Positions 1 to 7,637 are shown, numbered from the stretch's first letter. The stretch: DNA of 47,987 nt from RUG11237 sp045119215 (GCA_045119215.1 JBGVDD010000103.1:1-47987); one strand, 5' to 3'. The notes: generated by a model from the letters alone, not told the origin. Numbers and translations are program-made.

Positions 1-2
1 CG

Positions 3-95
3 ATTTTCATTGGGATATTAGCTTTGCTGATGTCCTTTGGTAGCTTGATTGTAGCGTTGCTTGCCTTTCTCGATAAGAGAAACAAGCGAAAATAA
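3..95 (+). CDS. Small holin-like toxin, C-terminal part (cut by window edge)
   Basis: Only the last 30 codons are present; the start lies before the window. The visible peptide is one hydrophobic helix rich in Ile, Leu, Val and Ala, followed by a short basic tail ending DKRNKRK and a TAA stop. That layout (single membrane helix, then Asp and a Lys/Arg tail) matches the putative holin-like toxins of Firmicutes, which are type I toxins of the TxpA/Fst kind that insert in the cytoplasmic membrane. The downstream DNA is packed with hairpins, as expected where an antisense antitoxin RNA meets the toxin mRNA. The N-terminus is not visible, so another small membrane protein is possible. Confidence 0.6.
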   Translation: MFIGILALLMSFGSLIVALLAFLDKRNKRK

Positions 96-100
96 AAATG

Positions 101-142
101 CCTATCCTGTCTGCCAACAGGATAGGAAGTGTCCGTAAGGAC
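101..142. other. Two hairpins in the 3' region of the toxin gene
   Basis: A perfect 10-bp stem (101-110 with 117-126, six-base loop) is followed at once by a small GTCC-GTAA-GGAC hairpin (131-142). Neither has a T-run. They sit just after the stop of the holin-like toxin, where such systems usually carry the overlapping antitoxin RNA. I infer that they are structured parts of the toxin mRNA and/or the antitoxin RNA. Confidence 0.5.
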
Positions 143-162
143 ATTATCTGACCTAAACTCGG

Positions 163-195
163 AGCATCCACCTTTGGAGTGGGTGCTTTCTGTTT
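163..195 (+). terminator. Probable terminator of the toxin transcript
   Basis: A 9-bp stem (163-171 with 179-187, one G-T pair) with a seven-base loop is followed by the T-rich stretch TTTCTGTTT. It is the last of three hairpins after the small toxin gene and precedes the thioesterase gene. Confidence 0.6.
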
Positions 196-259
196 ACTTA
201 GATATTATCATGTTATGTTTGAAATTTCAAGAGTCCATGGAATAGAAAAGGAGAAAAAA

Positions 260-682
260 ATGACAAGCAAATCGAAATTAGAAGTTAGGTATGCAGAGAC
301 AGACCAGATGGGAATTGTACACCATTCCAATTACCCGGTCTGGTATGAGGTGGGAAGAACAGATTTTACAAGGGAAATGGGAATGCCATACGATAAAATA
401 GAAGAGAATGGGGTGATGTTTCCTTTGTTGGGATTAAGCTGTAAATATATAAAAGCAGCAAAATACGGAGACACTGTGATTGTGGAGACAAAGGTTACAA
501 GACTAAATATGGTAAAGGTGGAGTTTTCTTACAAAGTATTTCGGGAAAGTGATGGAGAGCTGTTAAATACTGGAAGTACGGTTCATGGGATGGTTACCAA
601 GGCCTTGGAACCTTTAAATATGAAAAAGGAAAAGCCGGAGATCTATCAGTTGTTAGTCTCCGCTATGGAAACAGAAAAATAA
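260..682 (+). CDS. Acyl-CoA thioesterase, YbgC/4-hydroxybenzoyl-CoA thioesterase type
   Basis: This 140-residue protein is a single hotdog-fold domain. The N-terminus carries the family signature: VRYAETDQMGIVHHSNYPVW at about 9-28, with the catalytic Asp followed by G-x-V-H-x-x-N-Y, and then the YEVGRTDF helix. Members hydrolyse acyl-CoA or aryl-CoA thioesters in the cytoplasm as tetramers; the substrate cannot be read from the sequence. The reading frame is open upstream to 179, but I chose the ATG at 260 because GGAG (250-253) sits six bases before it and the protein then begins just ahead of the conserved Asp motif. It appears monocistronic and is followed by a 170-bp AT-rich gap before the groESL promoter. 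Confidence 0.9.
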   Translation: MTSKSKLEVRYAETDQMGIVHHSNYPVWYEVGRTDFTREMGMPYDKIEENGVMFPLLGLSCKYIKAAKYGDTVIVETKVTRLNMVKVEFSYKVFRESDGELLNTGSTVHGMVTKALEPLNMKKEKPEIYQLLVSAMETEK

Positions 683-811
683 AAAGAAAATAGAGAGAAA
701 ATAAAAATAAAATTAAATCCCTTTAAAATATAGAATATAAGAAAAAATGAGATAAACACAAATAAATACAAATAAATGGGAATAAATGGAGATAAATCTG
801 CATAAATTGAA

Positions 812-839
812 TTGCACAATTATCATAAAGTGTTAATAT
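812..839 (+). promoter_or_regulatory. groESL promoter (sigma-A type)
   Basis: A TTGCAC -35 box (812-817) and a TAATAT -10 box (834-839) are separated by 16 bases. The predicted start falls at the left arm of the CIRCE operator, so bound HrcA would block initiation. Confidence 0.7.
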
Positions 840-850
840 AACACTATCGA

Positions 851-877
851 TTAGCACTCGAATCAAATGAGTGCTAA
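851..877 (+). promoter_or_regulatory. CIRCE operator for HrcA
   Basis: TTAGCACTC, nine spacer bases, then GAGTGCTAA: both arms match the CIRCE consensus at all nine positions. It lies between the promoter and groES, so the operon is expected to be repressed by HrcA and released on heat or folding stress. Confidence 0.97.
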
Positions 878-912
878 TAACACAGGTGAATAAGAAAAAG
901 GAGGAAATAGAA

Positions 913-1200
913 ATGAAGTTAAGACCATTAGGAGATAAGGTAGTTTTAAAACAGTTAGAAGCTGAAGAGGTAACAAAGTCTGGAATCGTTTTGCCAGGTC
1001 AGTCACAGGAAAAGCCACAGCAGGCAGAGGTTATCGCTGTAGGACCAGGTGGAGTGGTAGATGGTAAGGAAGTTACCATGTTGGTAAAAGAAGGGGATAA
1101 GGTAATTTTCTCTAAATACTCAGGCCAGGAAGTAAAGCTTGGAAATGACGAGTACATCGTAGTAAAGCAGAACGATATTGTAGCTGTAGTGGAAGATTAA
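913..1200 (+). CDS. groES: Co-chaperonin GroES
   Basis: This 95-residue protein is the Hsp10 lid that caps the GroEL ring and closes the folding chamber. It starts MKLRPLGDKVVLK, carries the mobile-loop region (KSGIVLP at about 21-27) that docks on GroEL, and ends with the YIVVKQNDIVAVVED strand; length is normal. The frame is open upstream to 871, but that start would fall inside the CIRCE arm. The ATG at 913 is preceded by AAAAGGAGG (896-904) and gives the standard GroES N-terminus. It forms an operon with groEL 44 bp downstream. Confidence 0.98.
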   Translation: MKLRPLGDKVVLKQLEAEEVTKSGIVLPGQSQEKPQQAEVIAVGPGGVVDGKEVTMLVKEGDKVIFSKYSGQEVKLGNDEYIVVKQNDIVAVVED

Positions 1201-1244
1201 TAAAGAAGATTGATTGAGAATATCAGGTAAAGGAGATAAGAAAC

Positions 1245-2867
1245 ATGGCAAAGGAAATTAAATATGGCGCAGAAGCCAGAGCAGCATTAGAAGCAGGTGT
1301 AAATAAATTAGCAGATACCGTAAGAGTAACCATCGGACCTAAGGGAAGAAACGTAGTGCTTGATCGTTCTTTTGGCGCTCCAATGATTACCAATGACGGT
1401 GTTACTATTGCAAAAGAAGTAGAATTAGAGGATGCTTTTGAAAATATGGGAGCACAGCTGGTAAAAGAAGTTGCAACAAAGACCAACGACGTTGCAGGTG
1501 ATGGTACCACAACAGCTACTGTTCTTGCGCAGGCAATGGTAAATGAAGGAATGAAGAACTTAGCAGCCGGTGCAAACCCAATCATCTTAAGAAAGGGTAT
1601 GAAGAAGGCAACAAAGGCAGCGGTAGAAGCAATTCAGAATATGGCTGCTCCAGTACAGGGCAAGAATCATATCGCAAAGGTTGCAGCAATTTCTGCAGCA
1701 GATGAGGAAGTTGGAAATATGGTAGCAGACGCTATGGAAAAGGTTTCCAATGACGGTGTTATCACAATCGAAGAGTCAAAGACAATGCAGACAGAACTTG
1801 ACTTAGTAGAAGGTATGCAGTTTGACAGAGGATATATCTCAGCATACATGGCTACAGATATGGAAAAGATGGAAGCAAACCTTGACAATCCATATATCTT
1901 AATCACAGATAAGAAGATTTCTAATATCCAGGATATTCTTCCAATCTTAGAGCAGATTGTACAGTCAGGAGCAAAATTATTGATTATTGCAGAAGATGTA
2001 GAAGGAGAAGCTTTAACTACATTAATCGTAAATAAATTAAGAGGAACCTTCAACGTAGTAGCAGTGAAGGCTCCAGGATACGGTGACAGAAGAAAAGAAA
2101 TGTTAAAGGATATCGCAATCCTTACAGGTGGTCAGGTAATCTCTGATGAACTTGGAATGGACTTAAAGGAAACTACTTTTGATATGCTTGGACGTGCAAA
2201 ATCTGTTAAGGTTCAGAAAGAAAACACAATCATTGTTGACGGAGAAGGTTCTAAGGAAGCAATTGATGGACGTGTGGCTCAGATTAAGGCTCAGTTAGAG
2301 GAGACAACTTCTGAGTTTGATAAAGAAAAATTACAGGAAAGACTTGCTAAGATGGCAGGTGGAGTTGCAGTTATCCGTGTTGGTGCAGCAACAGAAACAG
2401 AAATGAAGGAAGCTAAGCTTCGTATGGAAGATGCACTGGCAGCTACAAAGGCAGCAGTAGAAGAAGGTATCATCGCAGGTGGTGGTTCTGCTTACATTCA
2501 TGCATCTAAGGAAGTAGCTAAGTTAGTGGAAACATTAGACGGAGATGAAAAGACAGGAGCTAAGTTAATCTTAAAGGCATTGGAAGCACCATTGTATCAC
2601 ATCAGTGCAAATGCAGGTTTAGAAGGCTCTGTGATTATCAACAAAGTAAGAGAATTAGAACCAGGTATGGGATTTGATGCATTAAATGAACAGTATGTAA
2701 ACATGGTAGAGGCAGGAATTCTTGACCCAGCTAAGGTTACAAGAAGTGCATTACAGAATGCAACCAGTGTAGCATCTACATTGCTTACCACAGAATCCGT
2801 AGTAGCAAACATCAAAGAAGACGCACCAGCAATGCCAGCAGGTGCCCCAGGCATGGGAATGATGTAG
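1245..2867 (+). CDS. groL: Chaperonin GroEL (Hsp60)
   Basis: This 540-residue chaperonin forms the double heptameric ring that folds proteins with ATP in the cytoplasm. Visible landmarks are the N-terminal IKYGAEARAALE, the ATP-site GDGTTTATVLA loop near residue 86, the apical domain with VKAPGYGDRRKEML near 272, the late equatorial EEGIIAGGGSAYIH motif, and a short Gly/Met-rich tail ending GAPGMGMM. The ATG has an AAAGGAGA site nine bases upstream. It is transcribed with groES from the CIRCE-controlled promoter and is followed by a paired repeat element and a strong terminator. Confidence 0.99.
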   Translation: MAKEIKYGAEARAALEAGVNKLADTVRVTIGPKGRNVVLDRSFGAPMITNDGVTIAKEVELEDAFENMGAQLVKEVATKTNDVAGDGTTTATVLAQAMVNEGMKNLAAGANPIILRKGMKKATKAAVEAIQNMAAPVQGKNHIAKVAAISAADEEVGNMVADAMEKVSNDGVITIEESKTMQTELDLVEGMQFDRGYISAYMATDMEKMEANLDNPYILITDKKISNIQDILPILEQIVQSGAKLLIIAEDVEGEALTTLIVNKLRGTFNVVAVKAPGYGDRRKEMLKDIAILTGGQVISDELGMDLKETTFDMLGRAKSVKVQKENTIIVDGEGSKEAIDGRVAQIKAQLEETTSEFDKEKLQERLAKMAGGVAVIRVGAATETEMKEAKLRMEDALAATKAAVEEGIIAGGGSAYIHASKEVAKLVETLDGDEKTGAKLILKALEAPLYHISANAGLEGSVIINKVRELEPGMGFDALNEQYVNMVEAGILDPAKVTRSALQNATSVASTLLTTESVVANIKEDAPAMPAGAPGMGMM

Positions 2868-2869
2868 TG

Positions 2870-2933
2870 TAACAGTTTCGCCTAAGGCTGAACTGTTATG
2901 ATGTAGTTCAACAGTTTCGCTAGCCAGGTTGAA
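2870..2933. repeat. Two degenerate copies of an intergenic hairpin repeat
   Basis: The first copy (2870-2898) is TAACAGTTT ... GAACTGTTA with inner GCC/GGC pairing. The second (about 2906-2933) repeats AACAGTTTCGC exactly (2871-2881 and 2910-2920) and can pair TTCAAC with GTTGAA. Related hairpins occur at 10335 and 43989, and a half copy at 40434, always between genes. Confidence 0.65.
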
Positions 2934-2936
2934 AAT

Positions 2937-2983
2937 AAAAAAGACGCAGGATTGTGCTTGCACAGTCTCTTGCGTCTTTTTTT
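2937..2983. terminator. Bidirectional terminator of groESL and the convergent gene
   Basis: AAGACGCA (2941-2948) pairs with TGCGTCTT (2971-2978), with A-rich and T7 flanks so that it works on both strands. It separates groEL from the convergent gene ending at 2984. Confidence 0.9.
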
Positions 2984-3655
2984 CTATTCATCCAGCCATC
3001 TTAAAAAATCAATTACTTCTTCCAAACGAATGGTATTATAGGCAACAGAAAAGATGACAGGAGAATCTTCATACATTTTTCGGGATTTCTCATACTCTTT
3101 CAGTTTTTTGGTATTGCTTACATCGATTCCGGCAACATATTCGCCTACTACCTTGTCGTTTTCATCATATTGCTGGGTTTTTATCAGATTATCCTGATAT
3201 TTCTCTAATAAATCATTTGGCAGATTCTTTTCTAAGTCAAGAAATGCTTCCTTGGGGCCAAAATAATCAAAAATAGTTTGATTCGCAAAAAAGAAATCCA
3301 CCCGTTTCATGTCAAATTCTGACATAACCTTGGTGTAGGCAACGGAACTCATCTGGTCTTTTAACTGGGTATCAATGTAAACAGAACTGTTAAAATAGGC
3401 TTTGTGTTTATCTAAATCACAGCCTTTAAAAGAAGCGTAGTCTTCCAGCATTTTCCTAGAAAGGTCATCTCCCCAGTTGGAATTGAGAAAGTAGCCGTTT
3501 AGGAACACAGGCTTATTGTTTTGAACAGAAAAACAAATTCCTGCAACGGCAAGAATCAGGACAAAAATTCCTGCAAACATATGAAAGCGGTAGTAATCCC
3601 AGAAATAGGATAGCTTTTTTTTAATTGTTTGCTTTGCGTTTTTTTTATCTTTCAT
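2984..3655 (-). CDS. Membrane-anchored protein of unknown function
   Basis: This 223-residue protein has a basic cytoplasmic start (MKDKKNAKQTIKKKL), one transmembrane helix at about 27-45, and an outside domain of about 175 residues that is rich in acidic and aromatic residues. I see no catalytic motif and no lipobox. The remark that similar proteins beginning with K-x-FWDYYRFH occur in other Lachnospiraceae is from memory, with no known function. AGGAGG lies six bases before the ATG, and an extended -10 box lies at 3697-3702. The gene stands alone and ends at the terminator shared with groEL. A peptide- or solute-binding role is possible but not shown. Confidence 0.8.
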   Translation of the reverse strand: MKDKKNAKQTIKKKLSYFWDYYRFHMFAGIFVLILAVAGICFSVQNNKPVFLNGYFLNSNWGDDLSRKMLEDYASFKGCDLDKHKAYFNSSVYIDTQLKDQMSSVAYTKVMSEFDMKRVDFFFANQTIFDYFGPKEAFLDLEKNLPNDLLEKYQDNLIKTQQYDENDKVVGEYVAGIDVSNTKKLKEYEKSRKMYEDSPVIFSVAYNTIRLEEVIDFLRWLDE

Positions 3656-3696
3656 TGTAACCTCCTATACCTACAAATAAAACCAAATAATAAAGC

Positions 3697-3702
3697 ATTA
3701 TA
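3697..3702 (-). promoter_or_regulatory. Extended -10 promoter for the minus-strand membrane protein
   Basis: Read on the minus strand this is TGC-TATAAT, a perfect -10 box with the TGn extension; no good -35 box is visible. The expected start is about 35 bases before the gene. Confidence 0.6.
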
Positions 3703-3808
3703 GCACAAAAAATCTTTGAGAATATTAAAATCCTATAAAAAATATAAAATTAGAAAGAAGAATCAAAAAAGGTCTTTTCTTATGAAATGTGATTTGTTAA
3801 AATAGTTA

Positions 3809-3824
3809 CTGTTGTCTACAACAG
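3809..3824. promoter_or_regulatory. Inverted repeat in the promoter region of the 3884 gene
   Basis: CTGTTGT and ACAACAG form a perfect 7-bp inverted repeat with a two-base centre. It lies about 60 bp before the start codon and overlaps where a -10 box would fall after TTGTTA at 3794. It could be an operator for a dimeric repressor; the regulator is unknown. Confidence 0.35.
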
Positions 3825-3883
3825 ATATAAATCTTAAAAATGGAAAGGTTTGTAAAATAAAGATAAGATAAGGAGAAGAGACC

Positions 3884-4387
3884 ATGTCAGAATCATACGT
3901 AGAACTTTTAATTAAGAAAAAACCACCAATTTGGGCTACCATAGGAAAGGCGCTTATTATCGGAATTATTGGAGCAAGTGTGCTCCTTACTCTGTTAGGA
4001 AATATGATCACCTTTTTTGTGGCGGCTGCTTTTTGTGGAATTTATTATCTGTTTCGAGGAAAGGTTGACTTAGAATACGAATATTTATTCGTAGGTGGAG
4101 AACTTAGTGTGGATAAGATTATCGCAAGAGACAAACGTAAGGCGGTTATCAATATGCCTGTGGAAAAAATTTCTATTGTTGCACCCACAGGCTCTGATCA
4201 CCTTTTGGAGTATAAAAATAAAGAATTGAAAAAGCTTGATTTTACCAGTGGAACCGGAAAGCCAAGCTATACAGTAATTTTTAATGGAAAAGAAATTCAG
4301 TACCGGGTTTTGATGGAGTTAAATGAAGAAATTGTAACAATGTTGTATAATGTGGCACCTAGAAAAGTTTTTAGGGGAAATTTGTAA
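3884..4387 (+). CDS. Two-helix membrane protein, DUF6106-like
   Basis: A 167-residue protein with a short cytoplasmic lead, a hydrophobic hairpin (about 17-38 and 41-57) and a C-terminal domain of about 110 residues predicted to be mainly beta strand. The turn FRGKVDLEYEYLFVGGELSV leads into that domain, which looks like a pleckstrin-like membrane-proximal fold. I associate this arrangement with the Lachnospiraceae family DUF6106; this is from memory and unverified. Function is unknown. The start is set by an AAGGAGAAG site nine bases upstream. An inverted repeat in the upstream region suggests specific control. guaB follows after its own promoter. Confidence 0.8.
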   Translation: MSESYVELLIKKKPPIWATIGKALIIGIIGASVLLTLLGNMITFFVAAAFCGIYYLFRGKVDLEYEYLFVGGELSVDKIIARDKRKAVINMPVEKISIVAPTGSDHLLEYKNKELKKLDFTSGTGKPSYTVIFNGKEIQYRVLMELNEEIVTMLYNVAPRKVFRGNL

Positions 4388-4395
4388 TACATTTA

Positions 4396-4424
4396 TTGAC
4401 ATAAAGAAAAAAGTCTGATAAACT
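4396..4424 (+). promoter_or_regulatory. guaB promoter
   Basis: TTGACA (4396-4401), a 17-base spacer and an extended -10 (TGA-TAAACT, 4416-4424). It predicts a leader of roughly 130 bases before guaB. Confidence 0.75.
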
Positions 4425-4492
4425 TAGTCAATACAAGAAATAAACAGAAAACAGCATTGAAACAAAGAACGTGGTTGGTGTTGTTTCGAGGG

Positions 4493-4524
4493 ATAGAAAG
4501 CGGGTAGGGTTATCCGCTTTCTAT
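4493..4524 (+). other. Hairpin in the guaB leader
   Basis: ATAGAAAGCGG (4493-4503) pairs perfectly with CCGCTTTCTAT (4514-4524) around a ten-base loop. It lies in the untranslated leader and lacks a T-run, so it is not a simple terminator. The leader does not fit the purine riboswitch core as I know it. Confidence 0.7.
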
Positions 4525-4564
4525 TCGAATTAAAATTCATAAGAAAGAAAGCGAGGATATTTTA

Positions 4565-6019
4565 ATGGGTAAAATTATCGGTGAAGGCATTACATTTGAT
4601 GATGTACTTTTAGTACCAGGCTATTCGGAAGTGATTCCAAATCAGGTTGATTTATCTACACAGCTTACAAAGAAGATTAAGCTGAACATCCCAATGATGA
4701 GTGCGGGAATGGATACGGTAACAGAGTCAAGAATGGCAATTGCAATGGCAAGACAGGGTGGAATTGGTATTATTCATAAGAATATGTCAATTCAGGCTCA
4801 GGCAGAAGAGGTAGATAAAGTAAAGCGTTCGGAAAATGGTGTCATTACAGACCCATTCTATTTATCCCCAGAACATACATTAGAAGATGCCAATAATTTA
4901 ATGGCAAAATTCAAGATTTCTGGTGTTCCTATCACAGAGGGCAGAAAATTAGTTGGTATCATTACTAATCGTGATTTAAAATTTGAGACAGATTATTCTA
5001 AAAAGATTAAAGAGTGTATGACCTCCGAAGGATTGGTGACAGCCAAGGAAGGAATTACCTTAGAAGAGGCAAAAAAGATTTTAGCTGCTTCCAGAAAGGA
5101 AAAATTACCTATCGTTGATGAAGACTTTAATCTTAAGGGATTGATTACCATTAAGGATATTGAAAAGCAGATTAAATACCCATTAGCTGCAAAAGATGCT
5201 CAGGGAAGATTACTTTGTGGTGCTGGTGTAGGTATTACTGCCAACTGTTTAGAGAGAGTAGAAGCATTGGTGAACGCAAGAGTTGATGTTATTGTTCTTG
5301 ACTCTGCTCATGGACATTCCATGAATGTAATCAACTGTGTTAAAATGATTAAAGAAAAATATCCGGATTTGCAGGTGATTGCAGGTAATGTGGCAACAGG
5401 AGAAGCTACCAAAGCTTTGATTGAAGCAGGGGCAGATGCGGTTAAAGTTGGTATTGGACCGGGTTCTATCTGTACTACCCGTGTGGTAGCAGGTATTGGT
5501 GTACCTCAGATTACAGCAGTTATGAATTGCTATGAAGTGGCAAAAGAATATGGTATTCCAGTTATTGCAGATGGTGGTATTAAGTATTCAGGAGACATGA
5601 CAAAGGCAATCGCTGCAGGTGCCAATGTATGTATGATGGGAAGTATCTTTGCAGGTTGTGACGAAGCTCCAGGTACCTTCGAATTATACCAGGGAAGAAA
5701 ATACAAGGTATATCGTGGTATGGGAAGTATTGCAGCTATGGAAAATGGAAGTAAAGACCGTTACTTCCAGACAGATGCCAAGAAATTGGTACCAGAAGGT
5801 GTGGAAGGTCGTGTAGCATACAAGGGAACTTTAGAGGATACTGTATTCCAGTTAATGGGTGGTATTCGTTCCGGTATGGGTTACTGCGGAACACCAAACA
5901 TTGAAGCTTTGAAGGAAAACGGCAGATTTGTAAAGATTTCAGCAGCATCCTTAAAGGAAAGTCATCCACATGACATCCATATTACAAAGGAAGCTCCAAA
6001 CTACAGTGTAGAAAACTAA
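4565..6019 (+). CDS. guaB: IMP dehydrogenase
   Basis: This 484-residue enzyme oxidises IMP to XMP with NAD+, the committed step to GMP. The TIM barrel starts at once (EGITFDDVLLVPGYSEV at 7-23) and is interrupted at about 90-200 by a pair of CBS domains that sense nucleotides. The active-site loop GPGSICTTR puts the catalytic Cys at residue 303, and the later ADGGIKYSGD and MGSIFAG motifs bind the substrate phosphate. Length is typical. It is monocistronic, with its own promoter, a structured leader and a strong terminator. Three other purine genes lie at 17.7-21.9 kb. Confidence 0.99.
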   Translation: MGKIIGEGITFDDVLLVPGYSEVIPNQVDLSTQLTKKIKLNIPMMSAGMDTVTESRMAIAMARQGGIGIIHKNMSIQAQAEEVDKVKRSENGVITDPFYLSPEHTLEDANNLMAKFKISGVPITEGRKLVGIITNRDLKFETDYSKKIKECMTSEGLVTAKEGITLEEAKKILAASRKEKLPIVDEDFNLKGLITIKDIEKQIKYPLAAKDAQGRLLCGAGVGITANCLERVEALVNARVDVIVLDSAHGHSMNVINCVKMIKEKYPDLQVIAGNVATGEATKALIEAGADAVKVGIGPGSICTTRVVAGIGVPQITAVMNCYEVAKEYGIPVIADGGIKYSGDMTKAIAAGANVCMMGSIFAGCDEAPGTFELYQGRKYKVYRGMGSIAAMENGSKDRYFQTDAKKLVPEGVEGRVAYKGTLEDTVFQLMGGIRSGMGYCGTPNIEALKENGRFVKISAASLKESHPHDIHITKEAPNYSVEN

Positions 6020-6048
6020 TTTATAGAAAATACAGGAAATTATATAGT

Positions 6049-6083
6049 AAAAAACTCTCATGAATTTCATGGGAGTTTTTTGT
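6049..6083 (+). terminator. guaB terminator
   Basis: AAAACTCTCATGAA and TTCATGGGAGTTTT form a long stem ending in TTTTTT. It lies 30 bp after the guaB stop codon. Confidence 0.92.
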
Positions 6084-6139
6084 TTAAAAGAATTAAAAGA
6101 AAGTATTTAAAAAAAATTAAGAAATTTTGTCGAAACCTG

Positions 6140-6148
6140 TGGTATACT
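6140..6148 (+). promoter_or_regulatory. Extended -10 promoter for the amidase gene
   Basis: TGG-TATACT matches the extended -10 form. A TTGTCG upstream is too close to act as a -35 box. The start codon is about 50 bp downstream. Confidence 0.5.
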
Positions 6149-6199
6149 GTAACTTAAGTGTGTTGTTGAATACCATTCATGGAAAGGAAATAGGGGATT

Positions 6200-7054
6200 A
6201 TGGAAGATAGAAATAACCAAAAAGATACTCCCAGAGGCAACAGGGGAAATATTCAGAGACAAAATTACAGACAGTCAGAAGAATATCAGAGAAGAAAAGA
6301 GTTGCGGATGAAGAAAAGAAGACGTCAGGTGTATATTGCAAGAACCTGTGTCTTTGGTGGAGGGGCATTGATTCTGCTTGCTATTGTTCTTATTGTTAAT
6401 AGTGTGATTCAGCATAAAGGTGCCAAAGAAAGTATGAATTTAATGGATAGAATAAAGAAGGATACCACTGTGTACCGTATTATGGAGAACAAGCCAGACA
6501 TAGATATCCAATTGTTGACACCCAATGAATATTCCAGACCACAGATTGCTACAGAGAAAATTACAGGGATTGTAGTCCATTATACAGCCAACCCAGGAAC
6601 CACGGCACAGCAAAACCGTGATTTTTTTGAAGGATTAAAAGACAGTCATTTAACCAGCGTCAGTAGTCATTTTGTGGTGGGACTAGAGGGGGAAATCATT
6701 CAGTGTATTCCAACCTCAGAGAGAGCATATGCTTCTAATCAAAGAAATTTTGATACGATTAGTATTGAATGCTGTCATATTGATGAAACTGGAAAGTTTA
6801 ATGATGCAACTTATGAATCGGTGGTAAAACTTTGCGCATATTTGTGTACTAAGTTTAATTTAGAGGCAGAGGCAGTGATTCGTCACTATGATGTGACTGG
6901 AAAAGCTTGCCCGAAATATTTTGTGGAGAATGAAGAAGAGTGGGAAAAATTTATAATGGCAGTGGACACGTATATGAAGGGAAATTCTAAAGAGGTTAGT
7001 AAGCAAGAGCATGACAGCTTTTATGATATGGGTCAACCGACTGTAACACCTTAG
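6200..7054 (+). CDS. Membrane-anchored N-acetylmuramoyl-L-alanine amidase (Amidase_2)
   Basis: This 284-residue protein has a charged cytoplasmic lead of about 45 residues, one transmembrane helix (about 46-70) and an outside Amidase_2/PGRP domain (about 110-255). Zinc ligands are visible: His in IVVHYTANPG, His in VIRHYDVTGKACPK and the Cys of the same motif. A likely catalytic Glu lies in ISIECCHIDETG. Such enzymes cut the amide bond between muramic acid and L-Ala in peptidoglycan. The anchor keeps it at the membrane, suggesting a role in growth or division rather than free lysis. The C-terminus ends in a Pro/Thr stretch (GQPTVTP). The next gene codes for another anchored protein with a similar Pro/Thr stretch. 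Confidence 0.9.
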   Translation: MEDRNNQKDTPRGNRGNIQRQNYRQSEEYQRRKELRMKKRRRQVYIARTCVFGGGALILLAIVLIVNSVIQHKGAKESMNLMDRIKKDTTVYRIMENKPDIDIQLLTPNEYSRPQIATEKITGIVVHYTANPGTTAQQNRDFFEGLKDSHLTSVSSHFVVGLEGEIIQCIPTSERAYASNQRNFDTISIECCHIDETGKFNDATYESVVKLCAYLCTKFNLEAEAVIRHYDVTGKACPKYFVENEEEWEKFIMAVDTYMKGNSKEVSKQEHDSFYDMGQPTVTP

Positions 7055-7113
7055 TTCATACTGATACAATCATATATTCATAGAATGTTAACAAATTAAA
7101 TGTGTAAAATATA

Positions 7114-7142
7114 TTGCAAAAATATTAAATAAGTGTTAAGAT
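7114..7142 (+). promoter_or_regulatory. Promoter of the 7179 gene
   Basis: TTGCAA (7114-7119), a 17-base spacer and TGT-TAAGAT (-10 at 7137-7142, extended form). Confidence 0.6.
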
Positions 7143-7178
7143 ATATAACATCCAATAAGAAAAAGGAGTTATAGTTTT

Positions 7179-7601
7179 ATGTATAATATTTCGAACCATA
7201 GAGGGCGGATATTGACAGCATGCATTATTTTGATTGGGGGAATATTGGGAGCTGTAGTTATGATGCACAATCAGGTTGAGACAGCTATGGCAGATGGTCA
7301 GGCAATACATGAGCCTTTGGTTACGCCTACGGGTCAACCTCAATTAAACATGGATAGAATTAAATTAAAAGAGAACGATGCTGCTACGGTGGAGTTTGAG
7401 CATTTTGATACAGGAAATTTTTATATTTCCAAAATTACTTATGATGATGTGGGATTGTATGTTTCACCGGACAGCGAAAGTAATTCTCTGCACATTAGGT
7501 CTGTTGATGCAAAACCAGGACAGTATGTGGTGAGTATAGTTATGACAAGTATGCAAAAGGGAAGTATTCGTTTAAACTTGTGGATTGAAATTACAGGATA
7601 A
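7179..7601 (+). CDS. Small exported or anchored protein of unknown function
   Basis: This 140-residue protein opens with an N-terminal signal or anchor helix (about 10-29). A Pro/Thr linker (EPLVTPTGQPQ at about 45-55) leads to a domain of about 85 residues with alternating hydrophobic residues, predicted as a beta sandwich. No enzyme motif is visible. An AAAAAGGAG site precedes the ATG. The linker shares VTP and GQP elements with the C-terminus of the amidase upstream, so the two may act at the same place on the wall. It has its own promoter and ends in a bidirectional terminator. I do not recognise the family. Confidence 0.75.
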   Translation: MYNISNHRGRILTACIILIGGILGAVVMMHNQVETAMADGQAIHEPLVTPTGQPQLNMDRIKLKENDAATVEFEHFDTGNFYISKITYDDVGLYVSPDSESNSLHIRSVDAKPGQYVVSIVMTSMQKGSIRLNLWIEITG

Positions 7602-7605
7602 TTAC

Positions 7606-7635
7606 AGAAAAAAAGGACCATTTGGTCCTTTTTTT
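7606..7635. terminator. Bidirectional terminator
   Basis: AAAGGACCA pairs with TGGTCCTTT through A7 and T7 flanks. It serves both the 7179 gene and the convergent truA-like gene, whose stop codon is at 7638. Confidence 0.92.
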
Positions 7636-7637
7636 GT

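Noticed and set aside
179..259. N-terminal extension of the thioesterase (start at 179)
   Set aside because: It overlaps the toxin terminator stem, lacks a ribosome binding site and adds residues not found in the family; ATG 260 has a good site.
1223..2963. Several open frames on the minus strand across groEL
   Set aside because: They mirror the codon pattern of groEL, are Ser/Ala-rich without recognisable motifs and have no ribosome binding sites.
4425..4564. Purine riboswitch before guaB
   Set aside because: The three-way-junction core with its conserved loop-loop contacts could not be found; only a single hairpin is visible.
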